From positions 17,242 through 81,241 of the forward strand of contig JACCTH010000082.1 of the NCBI GenBank assembly GCA_013812505.1: 64,000 nucleotides of DNA. Reading direction: 5' to 3'. Shown here in pieces: positions 18,019-25,997 of the stretch. The notes beneath the pieces are model-generated. The model had not been told where the DNA came from. It ran no database searches and was given only the letters and a program-made list of their open reading frames with translations. How positions within the stretch are numbered: the stretch's first letter is position 1; each line of letters opens with the position of its first letter. The translations under genes were made by a program, and so were the position numbers. The stretch comes from Acidimicrobiia bacterium. GTDB lineage: Bacteria; Actinomycetota; Acidimicrobiia; Spongiisociales; ZC4RG35.

Positions 18019-19079
18019 GTCGGCGGCGATCACGTCTCCATAACGAGCTCGCCCTCCTGGCCGGTGAGCTCGAGACGCTCGCGCCAATCACCAGTGAGTC
18101 GCTGGAGATCGAAGCCATGAGGTTGGTCGCGTTGCAAACCCTGCGCGACTTTCTCCTGCCACGCCTCGCGCTATCGCAACCCCCGGTCTTGGTTGCGCTC
18201 GTCGGTTCGACCGGGGCAGGAAAATCGACTTTGCTCAACTCGATCGCGGGAGAGGTCATCTCGCCGGTGGGTGCTCTGCGACCAACGACCAAGGTCAGCC
18301 GTTACTGGTCATCGAAAGACAACGCGCTGTCGTTAACCCCCAACAGCAACCATGTCGAGATCGGCACGCACCCTCTCCTCCAGACGATGGTCTTGGTGGA
18401 CACTCCCGATCTCGACTCCGACGTGGTCGAGCATCGCACTGAAGCGCTCGCTGTTGCCGATCGGGCTGACGCGATCTTGTTCGTGACCACCGCCAATCGC
18501 TATGGCGACGCGATTGTCTGGACAACCCTGACCAGCCTGGCCGCCAACCGTCCGGTCGCCGTGGTTCTCAATCGGACACCAAGCCGAGCTACCGGCGCCC
18601 GCAACGACCTGCAGGCGAGGCTTCGCCGCGCAGGGCTCAGCGACGTTTCCTTGTTCACAATCAGCGAACAACGAATTGAATCAGCTCGCCAACGGTTGTC
18701 GCCGCAAGCGTTGCAGCGAGTGTCGGCATATCTCCGCGGACTTTCACCCACGGCGGCGCGCCTCGAACGCGCGGCGGAGACCATCGTTGACGCCCTCACC
18801 GGTCTCCTCGATTGGCTTGGGGGTTGGAATCAGGAACAGACCGCGCGGGCAGCCGCGATCGAGGCCAAGGCGCGGCGAGTTCAGGCCGAGGTCGATCAGT
18901 TTTCGCTGAAGCGGCGACGGTGGCGGCGTGACCGACCCCTTCCGCCTGAGATCGAGGCGCGGGTCGACAATTTGGCCGAGGAGAGGGTGAGCATCCGTCA
19001 GCCGGTGCCGTTGGATCGATTGCGTCATGGATGGCAAGTGCTGGTCGACGCCGACTTCGACGGGACCTGGAGTGATTGA
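18015..19079 (+). CDS. dynamin-like/YfjP-type GTPase (1 of 2)
   Basis: GSTGAGKSTLLNSIAGEVISPVGALRPTTK, LVDTPDLDS; GTG start. Confidence 0.75.
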   Translation: MSRRRSRLHNELALLAGELETLAPITSESLEIEAMRLVALQTLRDFLLPRLALSQPPVLVALVGSTGAGKSTLLNSIAGEVISPVGALRPTTKVSRYWSSKDNALSLTPNSNHVEIGTHPLLQTMVLVDTPDLDSDVVEHRTEALAVADRADAILFVTTANRYGDAIVWTTLTSLAANRPVAVVLNRTPSRATGARNDLQARLRRAGLSDVSLFTISEQRIESARQRLSPQALQRVSAYLRGLSPTAARLERAAETIVDALTGLLDWLGGWNQEQTARAAAIEAKARRVQAEVDQFSLKRRRWRRDRPLPPEIEARVDNLAEERVSIRQPVPLDRLRHGWQVLVDADFDGTWSD

Positions 19080-20151
19080 CCAGATCGGCTGGCTGGACCT
19101 GCTGGATCGGTTGTTGGCGAGCGCCAGCTCGCATCTGCCTGCTGATTCGCTCGCCCTCCTCCAGCATGCGGGTCGGAGAATGCGTCGGCGCCGCCACTTT
19201 GCGGGCTTCACCTCCCTGGTCGGCCTCGCCGGAGGTACCGGATCGGGCAAGTCGAGTCTCTTCAATGCGATCTCAGCAACGGAACTCGCCGAGCCTGGAG
19301 CCAAGCGACCAACCACCGCGAAACCGTTGGTGCTGGTCCCGTCGGATCAGGGGAGTCGGCTGGCCAACCTTTGGGTCGAGCTCGGCATCGCGCAGGTCGA
19401 AGCGGCCGCGGACGATCTCGACTTTGTCTTGATCGACCTGCCGGACGTCGATTCCTTGGACCCATCCCACCGCCAGCAAGTGGATGAGCTGCTCTCCGAC
19501 CTTGATCTCGTGGTGTGGGTGACGGACCCGGAGAAATACCGAGATCGGGTCTTGCACGATCAGTTCCTGCGACCGCTGGCAGGCCACGCAGGACGATTCC
19601 TTTTCGTCCTCAACCAGATCGACCGACTGCGCCCTTCAGAGCTCGAAGAGGTCCTGATCGACTTGGAATCAGCCCTGCGCCAGGACGGCTTCGCTGATCC
19701 TTCGGTCTGGCCGGTCGCGGCCGACCCGCCGATCGGTCCCCCTCTGGGAATCGACGAGTTGCGCGCCGGCATTCGAGCTGCTTGCAGCGAACAAGGTGAG
19801 CGGCGGGTGCGCGTCGAGATCGCCCGGCTTCTCCGGTTGATCGATCGTGACCTTGCGCCAGTTGATTTCAACCGGCGATGGGAGAAAGTACGCAACGACG
19901 CCGCCGCGAGGTGGCCGCAGGGTCGCGACGAGATCCTCGAGTTCGTGGAGGTGCTCAGGGCCGATGCGCCCGAGGTATCGATCATCGAACCACTGGCCGT
20001 AATCGGAGTGGTAACCGCTTCTACGCCGGAGGAAATCGCCCGCTATCTCGATCAAACCTTGGGCCGGGCGCTACGCGAGATACTGCGACCACGCGCTCTG
20101 AGCAAAGCCATCGCGGCAGAGCTCCAGTTGGCGCTCGCGGAACCGAGTTAG
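19072..20151 (+). CDS. dynamin-like/YfjP-type GTPase (2 of 2)
   Basis: GGTGSGKSSLFNAISATELAEPGAKRPTTAK, LIDLPDVDS, LNQIDRL; GTG start overlapping upstream gene. Confidence 0.75.
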   Translation: MIDQIGWLDLLDRLLASASSHLPADSLALLQHAGRRMRRRRHFAGFTSLVGLAGGTGSGKSSLFNAISATELAEPGAKRPTTAKPLVLVPSDQGSRLANLWVELGIAQVEAAADDLDFVLIDLPDVDSLDPSHRQQVDELLSDLDLVVWVTDPEKYRDRVLHDQFLRPLAGHAGRFLFVLNQIDRLRPSELEEVLIDLESALRQDGFADPSVWPVAADPPIGPPLGIDELRAGIRAACSEQGERRVRVEIARLLRLIDRDLAPVDFNRRWEKVRNDAAARWPQGRDEILEFVEVLRADAPEVSIIEPLAVIGVVTASTPEEIARYLDQTLGRALREILRPRALSKAIAAELQLALAEPS

Positions 20152-20162
20152 CCTCGCTCAGC

Positions 20163-20681
20163 ATGAATCAATGGCTCGACGAGATCGTCGCCAGCGCCGT
20201 GATTGCTGCCGTCTTTCTCATCGGCTATCTACTTGTTGCCCGGCTCGGGTTCAGGTTCGTCAGACGCTACGGCGAGACCGGGAACAGGGCAGCAACGCTT
20301 TGGTCGATGCTGCGACGCGTGCTGGTAGTTGCGATTTGCATCGTGGCTCTCCTTACGATTCTCTCCGGAGTCTGGGGCCTGCCGATCACTCCGCTGCTCG
20401 GCGTCGCCTCAGTCATTGGGGTGGCCCTGGGGTTCGGCGCCCAAAAGCTCGTGCAGGACGTGATCGCCGGCTTCTTCATCCTGCTCGAAGATCAGTTTCG
20501 GATTGGAAGCTTGGTCTCGATCGCAGGGGTGACCGGTGAGGTGCAGGATGTCAGGCTGCGAGTCACCGTTCTCAGGGGTGGCGATGGCAGCATCCACTAC
20601 GTGCCAAATGGCGAGGTGAAGGTCGCCACCAACCTCACCAACTCTCGGTTGGAACCACCAACTGAATCGCCTCGGCCGTAA
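20163..20681 (+). CDS. small-conductance mechanosensitive channel, MscS family (short)
   Basis: GVALGFGAQKLVQDVIAGFFILLEDQFRIGSLVSIAGVTGEVQDVRLRVT. Confidence 0.88.
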   Translation: MNQWLDEIVASAVIAAVFLIGYLLVARLGFRFVRRYGETGNRAATLWSMLRRVLVVAICIVALLTILSGVWGLPITPLLGVASVIGVALGFGAQKLVQDVIAGFFILLEDQFRIGSLVSIAGVTGEVQDVRLRVTVLRGGDGSIHYVPNGEVKVATNLTNSRLEPPTESPRP

Positions 20682-21576
20682 AGCTCCCGTTTCCTTCTTT
20701 CCAGGTTCCCGTCAACTCGCCATCTGCCTGCCCTTCGGCGGGTGGGTCGGCCGCGATGGAAAACTGGTCGACTCCCTCCCAGACCGTAAGGCCGGGAATC
20801 GCCCCCAGGTTTCGACGGGCGAGGATCGAGGCGGTGATCCGTGGAAGCCGGCGCATCGGAAGGCCCTCGGCGATCAGCAACGTCATCGGAGCGGGAGGTT
20901 GAGTGGCGAGGGTCAGGGCGAGGCGTCCAAAGTAGGTGTAAAAGGGGTGAAACTGGACCAACACGGCCACCGCCTCGGCGGTTCGTCCATCCGCGGCGAT
21001 GCGGATGTTCGGTTGCCGACCGCGGAATTCCCGAACCAGCGTGGTGACGGCACTGCGGGCGTAGTGGAGACCGCCAAACCAGTATTTTCGATACGGCTCA
21101 CCTTCCGCTGCCTTGACCACTTCGGCATCGAATCCAAACCCTGCCGCAAAAAGCACATGACGCCGCGATGGGCCGGCGTCGTTGATCCCTTCGATGCTCA
21201 GCACTGGGACTTGAACCCGGCGGTTGTCGCTTTGTAACAGGCGTGCAGCCGGGGCCGGTTTTCGAGGGATTCCGTAGAGGCGCGAATAGACATTGGTGGT
21301 TCCGGTGGGGATGACCGCAAGCGCGGTGTCCGTTCCGACGAGGGCTTGGCCGACGTGATGGACGACCCCGTCGCCGCCCATCGCTGCCACGACATCGATT
21401 CCATCAGAAACTGCGTGCTCGGTGAGCTGGCGAGCGTGGAGGGGCGACTGCGGCCAGACCGCTTCGACTTCGAACGTCCGAGAAAGGATGCGAGCGACCG
21501 TGCGATGGACGCCTCCGGTGAACTGGCTCGAAGCGGGGTTGGCAAGCAAAAGCAGACGTTGCATGGATGTGGTCAA
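20635..21576 (-). CDS. diacylglycerol/lipid kinase family protein
   Basis: LLANPASS...VVAAMGGDGVVHHVGQALVGTDTALAVIPTGTTNVYSRLYGIP. Confidence 0.88.
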   Translation of the reverse strand: MTTSMQRLLLLANPASSQFTGGVHRTVARILSRTFEVEAVWPQSPLHARQLTEHAVSDGIDVVAAMGGDGVVHHVGQALVGTDTALAVIPTGTTNVYSRLYGIPRKPAPAARLLQSDNRRVQVPVLSIEGINDAGPSRRHVLFAAGFGFDAEVVKAAEGEPYRKYWFGGLHYARSAVTTLVREFRGRQPNIRIAADGRTAEAVAVLVQFHPFYTYFGRLALTLATQPPAPMTLLIAEGLPMRRLPRITASILARRNLGAIPGLTVWEGVDQFSIAADPPAEGQADGELTGTWKEGNGSFTAEAIQLVVPTESW

Positions 21577-21605
21577 AGAGGGTAACGGACTAGGCTCCGC
21601 CGGGT

Positions 21606-22559
21606 TTGTCCGACCCGATTGTCCCTCTGTTTTCGCTGGTCAACGGGGAAGGCGCAGGAGCGCTCCTGGCAGCTGCGGCGGGGGACGTTGCCGGCGGCGC
21701 CAGCCCTCTGGGGTATTCCGCCCTCACCCAGCAAGCGACGGTGGTTTCCTACCACCTGTTGGTTAGAAACGGGATTTCGGGGCCTGATCTGGCGAATGAG
21801 TGGGCCGAGCTCGGTGCCGACGGCACCAATCCCACAGTGTTCAGGACCGCGAGCCCAGAGTTTGAAGAGTGGCTTGCCGGGGTCAACACGCCGACGCAAC
21901 GAAGGGTGCGCCGTCCCGACTGCGAGCCTGCAGCTCGGGCTTTCCCGATCGGGATCTGGTTTCGCCGCGACCCTTCCAACCTTGTGACTGCCGCCCTCGA
22001 GGTTTCCCGACTGACTCACATGGATGCCACCACGGCGGTAGCGACTGCGGCCCTCGCCGGGGCAATGGCGGCGAGTGCTTTCGGCCAGACCGGCATGGAT
22101 TTCTTGGCGGCAGTCAGGGAGATCGCCGAGGTTGCTTCCGCCCGCGTCGTCAATGAGACAGAGGGCTTTGTCGATGCGGCGGCGCTCCCGGGATTTGTCG
22201 ACCAACTGTCCGATCTCAAGGCCGCGGGAGGAGTGGAGGAGCTGGGGCCTCCGGGACCCAACTGGGTGAGTGCGGCGATTCGGTTAGCCGCCGACGCTAG
22301 CTCAGATCCGGCGGGCCAGATCAGTCGCGCCGTTCAGCTCGGTGGCAGTATGCTCGGGACCATGGTCGGGGGATTGGTGGGCGCCCGCGCCGGGCTACGG
22401 GCCTGGCCATGGGCTGTGCCTAACTCAACCTGGTTTGCCGAGCTCGGGGTGCGGCTGGTCAGCGGCAAACGCGAGGTCTTGGATCTCCCCGTTCCCTATT
22501 ACGTCGAGGAAACCCTCACCTACGGCATCGAGCGAGACCTTGGTCGCCCCTTTGGCTAG
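21606..22559 (+). CDS. ADP-ribosylglycohydrolase-fold protein (divergent)
   Basis: GALLAAAAGDVAGGASPLGYSALTQQATVV...AARAFPIGIWFR...VSRLTHMDATTAVATAALAGAMAAS. Confidence 0.65.
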   Translation: MSDPIVPLFSLVNGEGAGALLAAAAGDVAGGASPLGYSALTQQATVVSYHLLVRNGISGPDLANEWAELGADGTNPTVFRTASPEFEEWLAGVNTPTQRRVRRPDCEPAARAFPIGIWFRRDPSNLVTAALEVSRLTHMDATTAVATAALAGAMAASAFGQTGMDFLAAVREIAEVASARVVNETEGFVDAAALPGFVDQLSDLKAAGGVEELGPPGPNWVSAAIRLAADASSDPAGQISRAVQLGGSMLGTMVGGLVGARAGLRAWPWAVPNSTWFAELGVRLVSGKREVLDLPVPYYVEETLTYGIERDLGRPFG

Positions 22560-22600
22560 TTGCGCCTCTGTCACAATTTGGTCTGAGTTGCGTTTCTAAG

Positions 22601-22619
22601 ACAACATAGCTAATGTTGT
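22601..22619. promoter_or_regulatory. candidate operator ACAACAT-AGCTA-ATGTTGT upstream of SatD-family gene
   Basis: Perfect 7-5-7 inverted repeat 4 nt before the GTG start of a protein with a C-terminal HTH. Confidence 0.5.
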
Positions 22620-22622
22620 TCT

Positions 22623-23261
22623 GTGCAAGCAACTATACTGGGGACGCGGGCTGCCGTCATTGGAGATCTGGTCAGTTCACGGACCGTTGGAGTCCGGAGC
22701 GAGGTTCAGGAGCAAATCGACGCTGCCCTCGGACGGGTGAATGCGCGTTTCGAACCCGAACAACCCTTTCGGTTCACGGTTGGTGATGAGTTCCAAGGGT
22801 TGCTGGGCTCGGTCGAAGCCGCGGTGTTGGCCGCACTCTGGATCCGCCTGGAGACGACCGGCGTGATCGGAGTTCGCATGGGGATCGGTTGGGGAGAGCT
22901 TGAGATTCTCGATGCTGCTCGCAGCCCGATCCTCCAAGACGGCCCGTGTTGGTGGCGGGCACGAGAGGCGATCAAGATGGTGGCCAGCTGGGAGGATGCC
23001 AATCAGTCGCCCAACTCGACATCGACTTTGGTGGTGACGGGTGACGATCGCCAGGATTCGTTCAACGCCGGTCTCGTTCTCGGCGATTTCATCCTCGACG
23101 GTTTCGATCGGGCCGACGCCTTGATTGCAACGATGCTCCTCGACGGCTCGACTCAGGAGCAAGCTGCTGTTCGGCTGAAGGTCAACAAGAGCTCGGTCAG
23201 CCGGCGCATGCAAAGCCATGGCATCGCCGCGCTGCTCACCTCCATGCGGATGTTCTCGTGA
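22623..23261 (+). CDS. SatD family protein with C-terminal HTH
   Basis: AVIGDLVSSRTV...FRFTVGDEFQGLL...RMGIGWGEL...EQAAVRLKVNKSSVSRRMQSHG. Confidence 0.8.
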   Translation: MQATILGTRAAVIGDLVSSRTVGVRSEVQEQIDAALGRVNARFEPEQPFRFTVGDEFQGLLGSVEAAVLAALWIRLETTGVIGVRMGIGWGELEILDAARSPILQDGPCWWRAREAIKMVASWEDANQSPNSTSTLVVTGDDRQDSFNAGLVLGDFILDGFDRADALIATMLLDGSTQEQAAVRLKVNKSSVSRRMQSHGIAALLTSMRMFS

Positions 23262-23599
23262 GAGGTGCTCTGATAGTTGCAGGTGGCGCCCTGCTGCTCA
23301 CGTTTCCTTCCAACTACGCAGTCCGGTTCGTGCTTTCGCGCGCGCGTGGCGTACGCGTCCCGGCGGAGATCGGTGCCGGTCGTTGGATCGGAACCATGGA
23401 ACGACTAACGATCTATCTGCTGGTGTTGAGTGGAGAAGCGGCTGCTGCGGGTTTAGTCGTGGCGGCGAAGAGCCTTCTCCGGTTTCCGGAGATCACGGGA
23501 CCCGACAGCCGCTTGTCGCCGGAGTATGTCTTGGTTGGCTCACTCGCTTCGTGGCTTTGTGCATTTGCGATCGGAGCTGGCGTATCCCTTCTGATTTAA
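23258..23599 (+). CDS. small integral membrane protein co-encoded with SatD
   Basis: Hydrophobic 113 aa; VAAKSLLRFPEI...SPEYVLVGSLASWLCAFAIG; 4-bp overlap with SatD gene. Confidence 0.65.
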   Translation: MRGALIVAGGALLLTFPSNYAVRFVLSRARGVRVPAEIGAGRWIGTMERLTIYLLVLSGEAAAAGLVVAAKSLLRFPEITGPDSRLSPEYVLVGSLASWLCAFAIGAGVSLLI

Positions 23600-23610
23600 T
23601 CTGGCGTCCG

Positions 23611-23672
23611 ATTGCCGAATTCCGGCAATGGGACGACGAATTTGCCCAGATGTGTGAATGAGACGGCAAATT
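23611..23672. terminator. two consecutive hairpins between convergent genes
   Basis: ATTGCCG-aattc-CGGCAAT (23611-23629) and AATTTGCC...GGCAAATT (23639-23672). Confidence 0.45.
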
Positions 23673-23709
23673 TGGTGAGCGGCTGCGACCTCCGTGGACG
23701 CTTGAAGCC

Positions 23710-24891
23710 TCAACGTCGAAGAACCCACCAACCGGCTAGAACGAAGCCGGCGAGTGCAGCCATCGCAACCATGCGGCCGAGGCCGAGCACGTCGACGATC
23801 AGCGCCCAGAGCAGCGGGCCGAGGATCGTGGCGAAGCGGCCCATGATGGCGTAGAGGCCGTAGAACTCCCCGACGCGATCTGGCGGGCTGAGCTCGAGCA
23901 TCAGGACTCGGTCGCTGGCCCAGGTTGCTCCGAGGGCAACTCCGCCGACGACGCCGACGATCCAGACTAGATCCGGCAGGTCGAAGACGGCGGCGAGGAT
24001 GCCGGCGATGATCGCCGCGGCCCAAAGGAGGAGCACGAGCCGCAGGCTGCGGCGCGGGCCCCAGATCTCGGTTAAGCGTCCGCCCAGGAAGCCCCCGGCG
24101 ATGGCTGCAGCGATGGCAATGGTGAGCAAAGTGTTGACCGCAGAAGTGCTCAGCCCGAGCTCGGTAATCACGAACAACGCCAAAAACCCGCCGATGAGAG
24201 TGTTGATTGCGTCGGTGTAGAGAAAGCGACCGATCAAGAACCGCACCATTCCCGGGACCGAGCGGGCTGCGCGCCAGGCCGCCAGCAGCCCGACCGGCCG
24301 CTCCACCCGGTTGACAGGCGGTGACTCCTTGACCCAAACAAAAATCGGTACGGCGAAGAGGACAAAGGCGCCTGCCAGAGAAACAAAGACCCCGCGGTAA
24401 TCACCGTCGAGTACTTCGAGAACGAAGCGTCCCAGCCCTAGGCCGAGGAATGATCCGAGATAGCCGATCCCAACCCCCATGCCGGAGATGCGCGCCCTCG
24501 TCTCGACGGTGCTCACCGACGGCAAGAGGGCGTCGTAGAGCGCTGATCCAAGGTTGAAACCGATGAGCCCCACGGCGAGCAGGAGCAGTGAGCCGAACAG
24601 AGGGACCGAACCGAGGAGGGCCGTGGTGACGACGGCGACGCCAGTCGTGACTGCCAGCCAGGGAAGTCGACGCCCGCTTCGATCGGTGATGCCTCCGATC
24701 CAGGGAGCGAGGAAGATCACCGCGATCCCTGCCCCCGCCTCGGCCAGAGCAAGAGCTCCATCGCGGCCGCCTGAGGCGTGGAGGAAAGCTGGGAAATAGA
24801 GACCGATGACCCCGAGGGCGAAAACGGTGTTGGCAAGGTCGTAGAGGACCCAGCCAGTTGTGGGCCGAGACTTCAGCTGCGACCGAATCAG
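23710..24891 (-). CDS. MFS transporter (Atg22/UMF1-like); proposed CTG start
   Basis: In-frame extension upstream of the listed ATG: LIRSQLKSRPTTGWVLYDLANTVFALGVIGLYFPAFLHASGGRDGALALAEAGAGIAVIFLAPWIGG. Confidence 0.7.
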   Translation of the reverse strand: MIRSQLKSRPTTGWVLYDLANTVFALGVIGLYFPAFLHASGGRDGALALAEAGAGIAVIFLAPWIGGITDRSGRRLPWLAVTTGVAVVTTALLGSVPLFGSLLLLAVGLIGFNLGSALYDALLPSVSTVETRARISGMGVGIGYLGSFLGLGLGRFVLEVLDGDYRGVFVSLAGAFVLFAVPIFVWVKESPPVNRVERPVGLLAAWRAARSVPGMVRFLIGRFLYTDAINTLIGGFLALFVITELGLSTSAVNTLLTIAIAAAIAGGFLGGRLTEIWGPRRSLRLVLLLWAAAIIAGILAAVFDLPDLVWIVGVVGGVALGATWASDRVLMLELSPPDRVGEFYGLYAIMGRFATILGPLLWALIVDVLGLGRMVAMAALAGFVLAGWWVLRR

Positions 24892-25964
24892 AAAGTCACG
24901 GCCACCGACAGGAGCTCGTCATGTCCGAGCATGCCGGCGGCGGCTTGCAGCGCACGGTTGCTCTCGGTGAGGGGGAATTGATGGGAAACCAATTGGTCCA
25001 TCGACGGGTCGGAAGCGATCTGAGCCGAAGCCCACCGATAACCGGCGCTGGTGGCCCCCAGCGCCCCCCGCAGTGTCAATTGCTTGGTCACCAACAGATC
25101 GGAGAAAAACTGGACCGGGCGATTGCCCTTCATCGATGCCAGCACCACCGTCCCTCCCGAGCGGACGAGATCGAGCGCAGTGAACATCGCCTCGGGATCA
25201 TCGGAGGTCACGTCGACGACGATATCGGGACGGGTGCCGAGATGATCGGCGACGGCCGCGGGAACGTCCTCGGTGGTGGCGTCGATGATGAGATGAGCCC
25301 CGAGTTTCTGGGCAACCGCCAATCGGTCGTAGTCGGAGTCGAGACCGCTGACGCCGACCCAGGAGGCGCCGGCCGCGAGAGCGGCGATGACACAGGCGAG
25401 GCCGCGCGGTCCCGGGCCGAGCACCATCACGGTCTGGCCCTCAGCCAGCGCCGGCAACTCCACTGCCCAGGTGTACCCCGCGGCTAGCGGGTGAACAAAG
25501 GTGGCCAGCTCGGCCGAGATGTCGTCTGACACAGGATGAAGAACTGAGCTCGGATCGAGATAGAGATATTCGGCGAGACCGCCCCATAGGCCGGGCGGTT
25601 CGGTGGAGGGAAGCCGGCCGTAGCTATTGACAGGAACTCGCTGCCTGCAACCGCCGATCCCATTCTGACAACGCCGGCACACGCCGCACCGAAGGTCGGG
25701 CTCCACCACCACTCGCGTCCCCACCTCGAAGGGAAGCGACTCGTCGGCCACTGCTACGCGGCCGACGACCTGGTGGCCCAGCACCAGCGGATAGAGGACG
25801 TCGTTGCGATCGCCTTTCCAAATCTGGACGTCGGCGCCGGAGATGCCGGTCGCCTCGATGGCGAGCCATCCGCCGTTCGGCATGGTGCGGATCGGGAGAC
25901 GATGGCAAGTCAACTGCCTGGGCTCAACCAACAACATCGCTTTGGCGAACGTTGGTGTATCCAC
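24888..25964 (-). CDS. zinc-binding alcohol dehydrogenase family protein (MDR)
   Basis: VEPDLRCGVCRRCQNGIGGCRQR structural zinc cysteines; VMVLGPGPRGLACVIAALAAGA Rossmann. Confidence 0.88.
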   Translation of the reverse strand: MDTPTFAKAMLLVEPRQLTCHRLPIRTMPNGGWLAIEATGISGADVQIWKGDRNDVLYPLVLGHQVVGRVAVADESLPFEVGTRVVVEPDLRCGVCRRCQNGIGGCRQRVPVNSYGRLPSTEPPGLWGGLAEYLYLDPSSVLHPVSDDISAELATFVHPLAAGYTWAVELPALAEGQTVMVLGPGPRGLACVIAALAAGASWVGVSGLDSDYDRLAVAQKLGAHLIIDATTEDVPAAVADHLGTRPDIVVDVTSDDPEAMFTALDLVRSGGTVVLASMKGNRPVQFFSDLLVTKQLTLRGALGATSAGYRWASAQIASDPSMDQLVSHQFPLTESNRALQAAAGMLGHDELLSVAVTF

Positions 25965-25997
25965 TTCCCAGCGAGTGTATAGGTCGCTTCCCCGCGG

